Of a stretch of DNA of 64,000 nucleotides, positions 8,566-17,902 are shown in pieces. The stretch is from Pseudomonas saliphila. Lineage in GTDB: Bacteria; Pseudomonadota; Gammaproteobacteria; Pseudomonadales; Pseudomonadaceae. Below the pieces are notes generated by a model that worked only from the letters and a program-made list of their open reading frames with translations, ran no database searches and was not told the origin of the DNA. The first letter of the stretch is position 1, and every line of letters begins with the position of its first letter. Location: NCBI RefSeq assembly GCF_008638345.1, contig NZ_VTVA01000009.1, positions 62,001 to 126,000 of the forward strand. Direction: 5' to 3'. A program made the position numbers and the translations under genes.

Positions 8566-9912
8566 ATGGATCACATCGAAAGCTGGTTGAAGGAACGCAA
8601 GATCACCGAAGTCGAATGCATGGTCAGCGACCTGACCGGCATTGCCCGTGGAAAGATCGCACCGACACTCAAGTTCATTTCGGAAAAGGGCATGCGTCTG
8701 CCCGAAAGCATTCTGTTGCAATCGGTTACCGGCGACTACGTCGAGGACGAGATCTATTACGACCTGCTGGATCCCGCCGATATCGACATGATCTGCAAGC
8801 CGGATCACACCGCTATCTATCTGGTGCCCTGGGCCATCGAGCCGACCGCGCAGATCATCCACGATTGCTACGACAAGAAAGGCGTACCGATCGAGATGGC
8901 GCCGCGTAACGTGCTGAAAAAAGTGCTGAAACTGTACGAAGAGAAAGGCTGGCAGCCTATTGTGGCGCCGGAGATGGAGTTCTATCTGACCAAGCGCAAC
9001 GAGGATCCGGACCTGCCGCTGCAACCGCCAATCGGCCGTTCCGGCCGCCAGGAAACGGGCCGCCAGTCATTCTCCATTGATGCGGCCAACGAGTTCGATC
9101 CGCTGTTCGAGGACATGTACGACTGGTGCGAAGCCCAGGGGCTGGATCTGGATACATTGATCCATGAAGAAGGCACCGCGCAGATGGAAATCAACTTCCG
9201 TCATGGCGACCCGCTGCACCTGGCTGATCAGATACTGGTATTCAAGCGCACCATGCGTGAGGCGGCGCTCAAGCACGATATTACGGCCACCTTCATGGCC
9301 AAGCCGATCACCAACGAACCCGGCAGCGCGATGCATTTGCACCAAAGCATTCTTGACCTGAAAACCGGCAAGAACGTGTTTTCCAATGCTGACGGCTCGA
9401 TGAGCAAGCTGTTCCTGTATCACATCGGCGGCCTGCAACGGTACATACCCGAAGTGCTGCCGTTGTTTGCGCCTAACGTGAATTCCTTCCGCCGCTTCCT
9501 GCCCGATACCTCCGCGCCGGTTAACGTCGAATGGGGTGAAGAAAACCGAACTGCCGGGCTGCGCGTACCTGACTCGGATCCGCAGAACCGGCGCGTCGAG
9601 AACCGCCTTCCAGGCGCGGACGCCAACCCCTATATCGCTATCGCCGGCAGCTTGCTGTGCGGCTATCTGGGCATGATTGGCAAGATGGAGCCGTCCGCGC
9701 CGGTCAAGGGCCGCGCCTACGAGCGACGCAATCTGCGTCTGCCCTTTTCGCTCGAGGCCGCGCTGGAACGCATGGAGCAATGCACGGAAATATCCGAGGT
9801 ACTGGGTGAGAAATTCTGCCGTGGTTACGTATCGGTCAAACGCGTGGAGCATGAGAACTACAAGCGGGTCATCAGCTCCTGGGAACGTGAGTTTCTGCTA
9901 TTGAGTGTCTGA
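8566..9912 (+). CDS. spuB: Gamma-glutamylputrescine synthetase (glutamine synthetase family)
   Basis: ATP-dependent gamma-glutamyl-polyamine ligase, second copy in this locus. The ATG at 8566 is chosen because GAGG sits 6 bases upstream; the longer in-frame start would run 47 bases into spuA. The 448-residue protein has DLTGIARGK near 20, APEMEFYL near 132, AMHLHQS, NSFRRF, and RVENRLPGADANPY, all glutamine-synthetase core motifs. It lies between spuA and spuC. It is clearly diverged from the spuI product, which suggests distinct polyamine preferences. Confidence 0.93.
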   Translation: MDHIESWLKERKITEVECMVSDLTGIARGKIAPTLKFISEKGMRLPESILLQSVTGDYVEDEIYYDLLDPADIDMICKPDHTAIYLVPWAIEPTAQIIHDCYDKKGVPIEMAPRNVLKKVLKLYEEKGWQPIVAPEMEFYLTKRNEDPDLPLQPPIGRSGRQETGRQSFSIDAANEFDPLFEDMYDWCEAQGLDLDTLIHEEGTAQMEINFRHGDPLHLADQILVFKRTMREAALKHDITATFMAKPITNEPGSAMHLHQSILDLKTGKNVFSNADGSMSKLFLYHIGGLQRYIPEVLPLFAPNVNSFRRFLPDTSAPVNVEWGEENRTAGLRVPDSDPQNRRVENRLPGADANPYIAIAGSLLCGYLGMIGKMEPSAPVKGRAYERRNLRLPFSLEAALERMEQCTEISEVLGEKFCRGYVSVKRVEHENYKRVISSWEREFLLLSV

Positions 9913-9997
9913 TGAAATCAACCGCTGCAGCCACCACCATGATATCGCGCGGACTCCCCAGATCAGGGCCGCGCCAGCACGCAGTAGAGGATTTTGC

Positions 9998-11371
9998 ATG
10001 AGCTCTGAGAGCACTTACACCACCGCGCAACTTCAGGCGCTGGACACCGCGCATTACTTGCACCCCTTTACCGATCACAAGGATCTGGGAGAGCGCGGCA
10101 CGCGGATTATCGAGCGCGCCGAGGGTGTCTATCTATGGGACAGCGAGGGGCGTCAGATACTGGACGCCATGGCTGGCCTGTGGTGCGTCAATATCGGTTA
10201 CGGCCGCCGGGAGCTGGCCGAAGCCGCCTTCAAACAGATGATCGAGCTGCCCTACTACAACAGCTTCTTCCAGTGCGCCAATCCGCCCGCGGTAAAGCTT
10301 GCCGCGGCGATCGCCGAACTCGCGCCGCCGCACATGAACCACGTGTTCTTCACTGGTTCAGGCTCGGAAGCCAACGATACCGTGCTGCGCATGGTGCGCC
10401 GTTACTGGGACCTCAAGGGCAAGCCCGGCAAGAAGACCATCATAGGCCGGATCAATGGTTATCACGGCTCCACCGTCGCCGCTGCGAGCCTGGGCGGCAT
10501 GGCGCCGATGCATGCCCAGGGTGATCTGCCGATCCCCGGAATTGTGCATATCGCGCAGCCCTACTGGTTCGAAGAAGGCGGCGACATGACGCCAGACGAA
10601 TTCGGCATCTGGGCGGCGCGGCAGCTGGAGGAGAAGATTCGCGAGCTGGGCGAAGACAAGGTCGCGGCTTTCATTGCCGAACCCATTCAGGGCGCCGGCG
10701 GCGTGATTGTTCCACCGGCCACCTACTGGCCGGAGATCAAGCGCATTCTCTCCGAACACGACATTTTACTGGTTGTCGACGAAGTCATCTGCGGCTTCGG
10801 CCGCACCGGCGAATGGTTCGGTAGCCAGTATTTCGACCTGCAGCCTGACCTGATGCCGATTGCCAAGGGCATGACCTCAGGCTACCTGCCCATGGGCGGC
10901 GTGATCGTTGGCGACCGGGTCGCGCGTACCCTGATTGACGAAGGCGGCGAGTTCTTCCACGGCTACACCTATTCCGGCCATCCGGTGGCTGCTGCAGTGG
11001 CGCTGGAGAACCTGCGCATCTTGCGCGACGAGAAGATCGTCGATTACGTGAAAAACGAAGCGGCACCCTATTTGCAGAAGAAAATTGCCGAGCTGGCCGA
11101 TCACCGGCTGGTGGGTGAAGTGCGCGGCGTAGGGTTGCTCGGTGCGATCGAGCTGGTGAAGAACAAGGCAACCCGCGAGCGCTTTGCCGAAAAAGGCAGC
11201 ACCGGCTCGCTGTGCCGCGACATCTGTGTCAGTAATGGCCTGGTGATGCGGGCGGTAGGCGATACCATGATCATGTCGCCACCACTGGTGATCAGTATTG
11301 CCGAGATTGATGAGCTGGTTGCCAAGATCCGGCTGTGCCTGGACCTGACCGCAGAGCAATTAGGGGTCTGA
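9998..11371 (+). CDS. spuC: Class III aminotransferase, putrescine/polyamine:pyruvate (SpuC-like)
   Basis: PLP-dependent omega-aminotransferase that moves the terminal amino group of putrescine or a gamma-glutamyl derivative to a keto acid. The ATG at 9998 has AGAGG upstream and gives 457 residues, the family size. Seen: FFTGSGSEANDT (PLP phosphate loop), NGYHGSTVAA, VVDEVICGFGRTG, and the Schiff-base Lys290 in IAKGMTSGYLPMGG. It sits 85 bases after spuB and completes the three-enzyme set before the transport genes. Confidence 0.94.
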   Translation: MSSESTYTTAQLQALDTAHYLHPFTDHKDLGERGTRIIERAEGVYLWDSEGRQILDAMAGLWCVNIGYGRRELAEAAFKQMIELPYYNSFFQCANPPAVKLAAAIAELAPPHMNHVFFTGSGSEANDTVLRMVRRYWDLKGKPGKKTIIGRINGYHGSTVAAASLGGMAPMHAQGDLPIPGIVHIAQPYWFEEGGDMTPDEFGIWAARQLEEKIRELGEDKVAAFIAEPIQGAGGVIVPPATYWPEIKRILSEHDILLVVDEVICGFGRTGEWFGSQYFDLQPDLMPIAKGMTSGYLPMGGVIVGDRVARTLIDEGGEFFHGYTYSGHPVAAAVALENLRILRDEKIVDYVKNEAAPYLQKKIAELADHRLVGEVRGVGLLGAIELVKNKATRERFAEKGSTGSLCRDICVSNGLVMRAVGDTMIMSPPLVISIAEIDELVAKIRLCLDLTAEQLGV

Positions 11372-11585
11372 CACACGCATACGAGTATCGGAATACAGGC
11401 GCGTCGCATAGAATCCTCAGCCCGGCGCTGCACGGAAAAAAGGCAAAGAACGGCTAAGCTGCTCATTGCCGGTTCGGTTTGATACCGACACCGTAGGAAA
11501 GGAATTGATAATCGAGGTCGGACGCGTGTCCGGCTTATAACAAGGCAGGCAACATACTGTGGCTGGAGCCTGCACAGGAGGCGCT
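11372..11585 (+). promoter_or_regulatory. Intergenic region upstream of spuD
   Basis: This 214-base spacer separates the enzyme and transport parts of the polyamine locus and may hold a promoter for the ABC genes. A strong AGGAGG ends just before the spuD start. I found no convincing hairpin or -35/-10 pair. Confidence 0.35.
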
Positions 11586-12689
11586 ATGAAAAACCCGATG
11601 CAAAAAACGTTTCTGGCCCTGGCTACGGCTGCCCTGTTTGGCGGCGCTGCGACTGCGCAGGCGGACGGACAACTGAAGATCTTCAACTGGTCTGACTATA
11701 TCGCTGAGGACACCATTGCCAATTTCGAGAAGGAAACCGGCATCGATGTGACCTACGACGTCTACGACTCGAATGAAGTGCTCGATGCACGCCTGTTGAC
11801 CGGCCGCTCCGGGTTTGACCTGGTGGTGCCCTCCAATCACTTCCTCAGCAAGCATATCGCTGCCGGCGTCTACATGGAGCTGGACCACGACAAGCTGCCG
11901 AACATGAAGAACCTTGACCCCCAGTTGATGAAGCAGGTAGAAAGCATCGATCCGGGCAGCAAGCACTCCATTCCCTACATGTGGGGTACTAATGGCATCG
12001 GCTACAACGTCGAGAAGGTAAAGGCCGCGCTGGGTGACGATGCGCCGACCGATTCCTGGGATTTGGTGTTCAAGCCCGAGGTCGCCAGCAAGCTGGCCAG
12101 CTGCGGTATCACCATGCTGGATTCCGGCGACGACATGATCACTTCGGCGCTCGGCTATCTGGGGCTGGATCCGAACAGCACCGACTCGGCTGACCTGAAA
12201 AAGGCCGAAGAGTTGTTGTTGAGCGTGCGCGAATCGGTGCGTTACTTCCATTCCTCGCGTTATATCAGCGACCTTGCCAATGGCAACATCTGCGTGGCAG
12301 TCGGCTTCTCCGGTGACATCTTCCAGGCGGCTGCCCGCGCCGAGGAAGCGGAAAACAACGTCGAGATCGCCTACACCATCCCCAAGGAAGGCACACAGCT
12401 GTGGTTTGACATGATGGCGATCCCGAAGGATGCGCCCAATCCTGACAACGCCCACGCCTTTATCAATTACGTCCTGCGCCCCGAGGTGGTTGCGCCGATC
12501 ACTGACTACGTTGCCTATGCCAATCCGAACAAGGCCGCCAACGAGCTGGTCGATCCCGAAATCCTCAACGATCCGGCGATCTATCCGACCGAAGAAGTCA
12601 TGAGCAAACTCTATGTTGCCGAGCCGCGGCCGCTAGCGGCGCAGCGTATCGTTACCCGCTCCTGGAACCGGATTAAATCCGGCCGCTGA
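11586..12689 (+). CDS. spuD: Polyamine ABC transporter periplasmic binding protein
   Basis: PotF/SpuD-type periplasmic receptor for putrescine or another polyamine. The ATG at 11586 follows AGGAGG and gives 367 residues with a signal peptide cleaved after an ATAQA-like site near residue 26. The mature protein begins QLKIFNWSDY, whose Trp and Tyr line the polyamine pocket in this family. PSNHFL, GFSGD and LWFDM are the other pocket strands. The Phe of LWFDM is, as I recall, the residue found in putrescine-preferring SpuD, where spermidine-preferring SpuE has Trp. Only one binding-protein gene is present, whereas P. aeruginosa has spuD and spuE. Confidence 0.92.
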   Translation: MKNPMQKTFLALATAALFGGAATAQADGQLKIFNWSDYIAEDTIANFEKETGIDVTYDVYDSNEVLDARLLTGRSGFDLVVPSNHFLSKHIAAGVYMELDHDKLPNMKNLDPQLMKQVESIDPGSKHSIPYMWGTNGIGYNVEKVKAALGDDAPTDSWDLVFKPEVASKLASCGITMLDSGDDMITSALGYLGLDPNSTDSADLKKAEELLLSVRESVRYFHSSRYISDLANGNICVAVGFSGDIFQAAARAEEAENNVEIAYTIPKEGTQLWFDMMAIPKDAPNPDNAHAFINYVLRPEVVAPITDYVAYANPNKAANELVDPEILNDPAIYPTEEVMSKLYVAEPRPLAAQRIVTRSWNRIKSGR

Positions 12690-12779
12690 GCACCACAGGA
12701 CCTGTTGAGGCGTCGTAGCCTTACGTCACCTCAACAGCTCGCTGCGCCCCTTCATTGAATACCGAGCACGGAGAACACT

Positions 12780-13916
12780 ATGGTTGGCGCTGCAGGAGCC
12801 ATGAAGCAGGCGATGGCCAAGGCCAAGCCTGACGAATTCGTCAAGATTGAGCGGATCAGCAAGCGCTTCGACGATGCCCTGGCGGTTGACGATGTCAGCC
12901 TGACGGTCAACCGGGGCGAGATTTTTGCCCTGCTCGGCGGGTCCGGCTCCGGCAAATCCACCTTGCTACGTGTGCTTGCGGGCTTCGAGCGGCCCAGCGA
13001 AGGCCGAGTGCTCCTCGACGGCCAGGACATCACCGATCTACCGCCGTACCAGCGACCGATCAACATGATGTTCCAGTCCTATGCACTGTTTCCGCACATG
13101 ACGGTCGAGCAGAATATCGCCTTCGGTCTCAAACAGGACAAAATGTCGAAGGCTGACATCAGCGCGCGGGTGGCGGAAATGCTCAAGCTGGTTCGCATGA
13201 GTGAATTCGCTCGACGCAAGCCACACCAGCTCTCCGGTGGCCAGCGCCAGCGCGTGGCCCTGGCCCGTTCCCTGGCAAAAAGCCCCAAGTTACTACTGCT
13301 CGATGAACCCATGGGCGCGCTGGACAAGAAGCTGCGCTCGCAAATGCAGCTTGAGCTGGTCGAGATCATCGAACGCGTCGGCGTGACCTGCATCATGGTG
13401 ACCCATGATCAGGAAGAAGCCATGACCATGGCCCAACGCATCGCCATCATGCACCAGGGATGGATCGCTCAGGTCGGCACACCCATGGATATTTACGAAA
13501 GTCCGGCCAATCGTCATGTGGCGGAGTTTGTTGGCAGCGTGAATATCTTCGAGGGCGAACTGGTGGTCGACCTGGAAGACCACGCCATTATCGAATGCCC
13601 GCAACTGGACCGCCCCATCTATATCGGACACGGCATCAGCACACGCGCAGAAGACCGGCATACCATCTTCGCCCTGCGTCCGGAGAAGGTCTGGGTCAGC
13701 CCTGACAAACCCGACCAGGAATACAACTGGGCGCATGGCGAAGTGCATGACATCGCCTACCTCGGCGGGCACTCGGTGTACTACATCAAGCTCGACAGCG
13801 GCCTTATCGTGCAGGCGTTTTTCGCCAACTCCGAACGCCGCATGCCGCGCATGACCTGGGACGACAAGGTCTACATAAGCTGGGAAAACGACAGCGGAGT
13901 AATCCTGCCCTCATGA
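12780..13916 (+). CDS. spuF: Polyamine ABC transporter ATPase
   Basis: Cytoplasmic ATPase subunit (PotG/SpuF type) that powers polyamine import. The 378 residues contain Walker [10 protein letters not shown] (53-61), the Q-loop [10 protein letters not shown], signature [14 protein letters not shown], Walker B LLLLDEP, the switch His in [10 protein letters not shown] and a C-terminal TOBE-like regulatory domain. GGAG lies 8 bases before the ATG. The stop overlaps the first permease gene by 4 bases. Confidence 0.95.
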   Translation: MVGAAGAMKQAMAKAKPDEFVKIERISKRFDDALAVDDVSLTVNRGEIFALLGGSGSGKSTLLRVLAGFERPSEGRVLLDGQDITDLPPYQRPINMMFQSYALFPHMTVEQNIAFGLKQDKMSKADISARVAEMLKLVRMSEFARRKPHQLSGGQRQRVALARSLAKSPKLLLLDEPMGALDKKLRSQMQLELVEIIERVGVTCIMVTHDQEEAMTMAQRIAIMHQGWIAQVGTPMDIYESPANRHVAEFVGSVNIFEGELVVDLEDHAIIECPQLDRPIYIGHGISTRAEDRHTIFALRPEKVWVSPDKPDQEYNWAHGEVHDIAYLGGHSVYYIKLDSGLIVQAFFANSERRMPRMTWDDKVYISWENDSGVILPS

Positions 13917-14818
13917 GCAAGCTGACATCTCGCCTTATGCCGAGCGGACGCTTTTGGGTAATCAGCGCGCCCTACCTGTGGCTGTTTCTGTTTTTCCTGG
14001 CGCCCTTTGCCATTGTGCTGAAGATCAGCTTCTCTGAAGCGGCCATCTCCATTCCGCCCTATCAGCCGCTACTGGAATACGCCGAACAGTCGCTGAGCAT
14101 TGCCATCAACCTCGGCAATTACATTTTTCTCAGCGAGGACACGCTCTATTACGCGGCCTACCTCGGCTCGCTGAAGATCGCGCTGATTTCAACGCTCGTC
14201 TGTCTGCTGTTGGGCTATCCCATGGCCTACGCGATCAGCCGCGCGCCGCGTGACAAGCAGCTGATCTATCTTCTGCTGATCATGATGCCCACCTGGACCG
14301 CCATACTGATTCGCGTCTACGCCTGGATGGGCATTCTAAGCACCAACGGCCTGCTCAACTCCGCGTTGATGTGGATCGGTCTGATTGACACGCCGTTACA
14401 GATACTCAACACCGATACCGCGGTGTATATCGGCGTTGTCTATGCCTATCTACCCTTCATGATCCTGCCGCTGTACGCCAATCTGGTTAAGCATGACGAT
14501 ACCCTGCTGGAGGCGGCCATGGATCTGGGCGCCGGCAAGATCAAGGCGTTCTGGAAGATCACCGTCCCGCTATCGAAAAGCGGCATCATTGCCGGCTCCA
14601 TGCTGGTGTTCATCCCGGTGGTCGGCGAGTTTGTGGTTCCTGAGCTGCTGGGCGGACCGGAGACGCTGATGATCGGCCGGGTACTCTGGCAGGAATTCTT
14701 CAATAACCGTGACTGGCCGGTAGCCTCCGCGCTGGCCATCGTCATGCTCGCACTGTTGCTGATTCCGATCATTCTGTTTCACTACAACCAGTCACGGGCC
14801 ATGGAGCGAAACGCATGA
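13913..14818 (+). CDS. spuG: Polyamine ABC transporter permease 1
   Basis: Inner-membrane permease of the PotH/SpuG type, 301 residues with about six hydrophobic helices starting near residue 15 (WLFLFFLAPFAIV). The coupling loop is the EAAMDLGAGKIKAFWKI segment that docks on the ATPase. It is translationally coupled on both sides by 4-base ATGA overlaps, fixing equal production of the membrane subunits. Confidence 0.94.
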   Translation: MSKLTSRLMPSGRFWVISAPYLWLFLFFLAPFAIVLKISFSEAAISIPPYQPLLEYAEQSLSIAINLGNYIFLSEDTLYYAAYLGSLKIALISTLVCLLLGYPMAYAISRAPRDKQLIYLLLIMMPTWTAILIRVYAWMGILSTNGLLNSALMWIGLIDTPLQILNTDTAVYIGVVYAYLPFMILPLYANLVKHDDTLLEAAMDLGAGKIKAFWKITVPLSKSGIIAGSMLVFIPVVGEFVVPELLGGPETLMIGRVLWQEFFNNRDWPVASALAIVMLALLLIPIILFHYNQSRAMERNA

Positions 14819-15639
14819 ACCGGCGTCCGGCGTTCTCCACTCTCATGCTCTGGCTGGGCCTGGCATTCATTTATCTGCCGATGATCATCCTGGTCATTTA
14901 TTCGTTCAACGCTTCACGGCTGGTGACGGTCTGGGGCGGCTGGTCGGTGCATTGGTATATCGGCCTGCTGGATAACACCACGCTGATGAGCGCGGTCAAG
15001 CGCAGCCTGCAGATTGCCTTCTTCACCGCCACCGCAGCTGTGGCGCTGGGCACATTGGCTGCCTTCGCCATGACGCGCATCAAACGCTTCCGTGGCCGGA
15101 CGCTTTTCTCAGGTCTGGTTACCGCGCCGCTGGTCATGCCTGAGGTGATTACCGGTCTCTCATTGCTGCTACTGTTCGTGGCCATGGCGCAGGCCGTCGG
15201 TTGGCCAGCCGAGCGTGGCATGATCACCATCTGGATCGCCCATACCACCTTTGCCACCTCCTACGTGGCCATCGTTGTCAGCAGCCGACTCGGGGAAATC
15301 GACCAGTCCATCGAGGAAGCCGCTCTGGATCTTGGCTGCCCGCCATGGAAGACTTTTCTGCAGATCACCGTGCCCATGATCGCCCCGTCGATTGCCGCTG
15401 GCTGGCTGCTGGCGTTCAGCCTGTCGCTGGACGACCTGGTGCTCGCCAGCTTCGTGTCAGGCCCGGGCGCCACCACGCTGCCGATGGAAGTCTTCTCGTC
15501 GGTGCGCCTGGGCGTCAAACCTGAAATCAATGCTATCGCCAGCGTCATCCTGCTGGCTGTCGCGCTGTGCACCCTGCTGGCCTGGCTGATCGTACGCAGC
15601 GCCGACCGGCGAGCCCGCCCCACGAACGCGGCTTCCTGA
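14815..15639 (+). CDS. spuH: Polyamine ABC transporter permease 2
   Basis: Second inner-membrane permease (PotI/SpuH type), 274 residues and about six helices. The EAALDLGCPPWKTFLQI stretch is the EAA coupling loop. It overlaps spuG by 4 bases and is the last gene of the import operon; a long hairpin begins 11 bases past its stop. Confidence 0.94.
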   Translation: MNRRPAFSTLMLWLGLAFIYLPMIILVIYSFNASRLVTVWGGWSVHWYIGLLDNTTLMSAVKRSLQIAFFTATAAVALGTLAAFAMTRIKRFRGRTLFSGLVTAPLVMPEVITGLSLLLLFVAMAQAVGWPAERGMITIWIAHTTFATSYVAIVVSSRLGEIDQSIEEAALDLGCPPWKTFLQITVPMIAPSIAAGWLLAFSLSLDDLVLASFVSGPGATTLPMEVFSSVRLGVKPEINAIASVILLAVALCTLLAWLIVRSADRRARPTNAAS

Positions 15640-15650
15640 GTCTTACGAAC

Positions 15651-15689
15651 GTCTGGTTCTCTGTTGCGCCATGCCGCAGAGAACCAGAC
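15651..15689 (+). terminator. Hairpin after spuH
   Basis: Perfect 13-bp inverted repeat (15651-15663 with 15677-15689) around a 13-base loop, directly after the transport operon. There is no T tract, so it may be a Rho-assisted terminator, an mRNA 3'-end stabiliser or an operator for the following TetR gene. Confidence 0.55.
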
Positions 15690-15817
15690 TCACGGTACGG
15701 CTATGCCTTTGCGCCGCCAGCAACCATCGAACTCCGCTGCCGCCGCTTTCAACCCTGTCGAAGCTTCCACACCTGAGAGGACTGCAAAGTGTGAGCAGTT
15801 GCCATTAGAATGCCCAG

Positions 15818-16423
15818 ATGAACAATCATTCGAAGGACAGCAAGGCACCCCGGCCACGGATCAAGGACAAGCGCAGCGCAATTCTGCGCGCGGCGCTGAC
15901 GGTATTCGCCGAAGGCGGGGTCAATGGTGTGCCGATGCCCATACTGGCTGAACAGGCTGGCGTAGGCACCGGTACGATCTATCGCTACTTTGTCAGCAAG
16001 GAGGTGCTGGTCAACGAGTTGTTCCGTGCAGAAAAACTCGCCATGAGCAAGCGCCTGTACGGCGAGTTGGACGAAAGTCTGGCTCCGCAGCGACAGTTCG
16101 CGATCATCTGGCAGCGCATGATCGATTTCACCCGGGAAGCGCCTGACTCTTACCGTTTCATGGAGCTACAGGATCACCGCCCCTACCTCGATCACGCCAG
16201 CCGCGAGCTCGAACGCACCATATTGGCCCCGGTGCTCGCCTATTACCGCAGCATGCAGAAGAACGGCATTTACCATAACGATATTCGTGCCGAAGTGCTG
16301 ATGGCTCTGGTGTGGGGCGCCTTCGTCAATCTGGTGAAGGCTGAGCGCGATGGCCATCTGAGGCTGGATCAAACCGATATCGATGCCGCGCGGGATGCCT
16401 GTTGGAGTTTGTGTACGGGGTGA
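15818..16423 (+). CDS. TetR-family transcriptional regulator
   Basis: A 201-residue dimeric repressor-type regulator. Residues about 20-65 form the TetR helix-turn-helix (ILRAALTVFAEGG, then ILAEQAGVGTGTIYRYF). The rest is a helical ligand-binding domain with no motif I can match to a ligand. It lies downstream of the spu transport genes in the same direction but behind a hairpin and 178-base spacer, so it may have its own promoter. Control of the polyamine genes is possible but unproven. Confidence 0.88.
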   Translation: MNNHSKDSKAPRPRIKDKRSAILRAALTVFAEGGVNGVPMPILAEQAGVGTGTIYRYFVSKEVLVNELFRAEKLAMSKRLYGELDESLAPQRQFAIIWQRMIDFTREAPDSYRFMELQDHRPYLDHASRELERTILAPVLAYYRSMQKNGIYHNDIRAEVLMALVWGAFVNLVKAERDGHLRLDQTDIDAARDACWSLCTG

Positions 16424-16741
16424 TGGGTGTGGATGAGGCGGTCCATCGGTCTCAGATGGATGCAGAACACCGGGCACCCTTCGGGTGCCATCGCCGCGAG
16501 TCGCGCCTCCCACAAAAGCCGACCCTCGCCGCCGTGTTGATTGTGGAAGGGCCGACCCGGCGCGATTAGGGATTAGGGATTAGCCAGCTACGTCTGAGGC
16601 ATGTCTATCAATCACACTGCAAACCAGAACGGGTGCAGTTAAGCATCACCGGTAAATAATCGCTCAGATCAGGTAGCATAGAGGTCTTTGGCGCGTCGGC
16701 CCGGTCCGGCGCTACCTTCCGCCTGATTTGGAGAACCTGCC
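16424..16741. other. 318-base intergenic region with small repeats
   Basis: No gene is seen. It holds a GGCACCC-TTC-GGGTGCC hairpin (16473-16489) and three head-to-tail GATTAGG units near 16564-16584. Both look like common Pseudomonas-type intergenic repeats. The promoter of the next gene should lie in the last 100 bases. Confidence 0.5.
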
Positions 16742-17866
16742 GTGTCCAGCCTGCACCCAAGCGTCGATCCCGACGGTCTACTTGAATACTCTGTGGTCTT
16801 CACTGACCGCTCGCTCAATCACATGTCTGCCGCCTTCCAGCAGGTCATGCGGGATATTTCCGGTACGCTCAAGGATGTCTACCAGGCCGCCGGCGTGGCG
16901 GTGGTTCCGGGTGGCGGCACCTACGGCATGGAAGCAGTCGCCCGTCAGTTTGCCCAGGACAAACGCTGCCTGGTTATCCGCAACGGCTGGTTCAGTTACC
17001 GCTGGAGTCAGATATTCGAAGCAGCCCGGCTACCGGCTGAAGAAATTGTGCTCAAGGCGCGCCAGACCGGCGCTGATGAACAATCGCCTTTCGCTCCTGC
17101 GCCGATCGACGAAGTAGTCGCGACGATCCGCGAGCGCAAACCGGATCTGGTTTTTGCTCCACACGTGGAAACCGCCTCCGGCATTCTGCTGCCGGACGAT
17201 TACCTGCGCGCCGTCGCCGATGCGGTGCACGAAGTGGGTGGTCTGTTCGTGCTCGACTGCGTTGCCTCCGGTACCCTCTGGGTTGATATGCAGGCCTGTG
17301 GCATCGACGTATTGATCAGCGCCCCGCAGAAGGGCTGGAGCGCCTCACCCTGCAGCGCGCTGGTCATGTTCAGCCCGCTGGCCCTGGAGCGCATAGCCGA
17401 AACCAGCAGCAACAGCTTTGCCTGCGACCTGAAGAAGTGGCTGCAAATCATGCAAGCCTACGAGAACGGCGGTCACGCCTATCACGCCACCCTGCCCACC
17501 GACGCATTGAAGCAGTTCCGCGACACCATGTTGGAGACGCGCGACTACGGTTTCGACAAGGTCAAGCAAGAGCAGTTAGCGCTGGGCAAGGCGGTACGGG
17601 CGTTGTTGGCCGAGAAGGGTTTCAAGAGCATTGCTGCGCAAGGTTTCGAGGCCTCTGGCGTAGTCGTCAGTTACACGACCGACGACGGCATCCAGAGCGG
17701 CAAGGCATTCATCGAGCACGGCTTGCAGACGGCGTCTGGCGTGCCGCTGATGTGCGACGAGCCGGCCAGCTTCAAAACCTTCCGGATTGGCCTGTTCGGC
17801 CTGGACAAGTTGCACAACGTCGAGCAGACCGTTGCAACATTGCGCGGAGCGTTAGAGCAGATGTAA
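16742..17866 (+). CDS. Class V aminotransferase (alanine-glyoxylate/serine-pyruvate type)
   Basis: PLP enzyme of the small class V group, 374 residues. The start is GTG, supported by GGAG eight bases upstream. Motifs are GGGTYGMEAVARQF near 60, HVETASG near 141, LDCVASG near 167 and the Schiff-base Lys197 in SAPQKGWSASP. Substrates cannot be read from the sequence; related proteins transaminate glyoxylate, serine, alanine or phosphonates. It stands alone and converges on the VC0807-type gene with a shared terminator. Confidence 0.88.
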   Translation: MSSLHPSVDPDGLLEYSVVFTDRSLNHMSAAFQQVMRDISGTLKDVYQAAGVAVVPGGGTYGMEAVARQFAQDKRCLVIRNGWFSYRWSQIFEAARLPAEEIVLKARQTGADEQSPFAPAPIDEVVATIRERKPDLVFAPHVETASGILLPDDYLRAVADAVHEVGGLFVLDCVASGTLWVDMQACGIDVLISAPQKGWSASPCSALVMFSPLALERIAETSSNSFACDLKKWLQIMQAYENGGHAYHATLPTDALKQFRDTMLETRDYGFDKVKQEQLALGKAVRALLAEKGFKSIAAQGFEASGVVVSYTTDDGIQSGKAFIEHGLQTASGVPLMCDEPASFKTFRIGLFGLDKLHNVEQTVATLRGALEQM

Positions 17867-17872
17867 CGCGAA

Positions 17873-17899
17873 CAGAGGAAGCCGCCATGGCTTCCTCTG
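17873..17899. terminator. Bidirectional terminator hairpin
   Basis: Perfect 11-bp inverted repeat (17873-17883 with 17889-17899, 5-base loop) between convergent genes. T-rich sequence follows on the plus strand. Confidence 0.7.
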
Positions 17900-17902
17900 A
17901 TC

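Noticed and set aside
16564-16584. Tandem GATTAGG units as a possible CRISPR or microsatellite
   Set aside because: Three 7-base copies without spacers or neighbouring cas genes; a small tandem repeat only.
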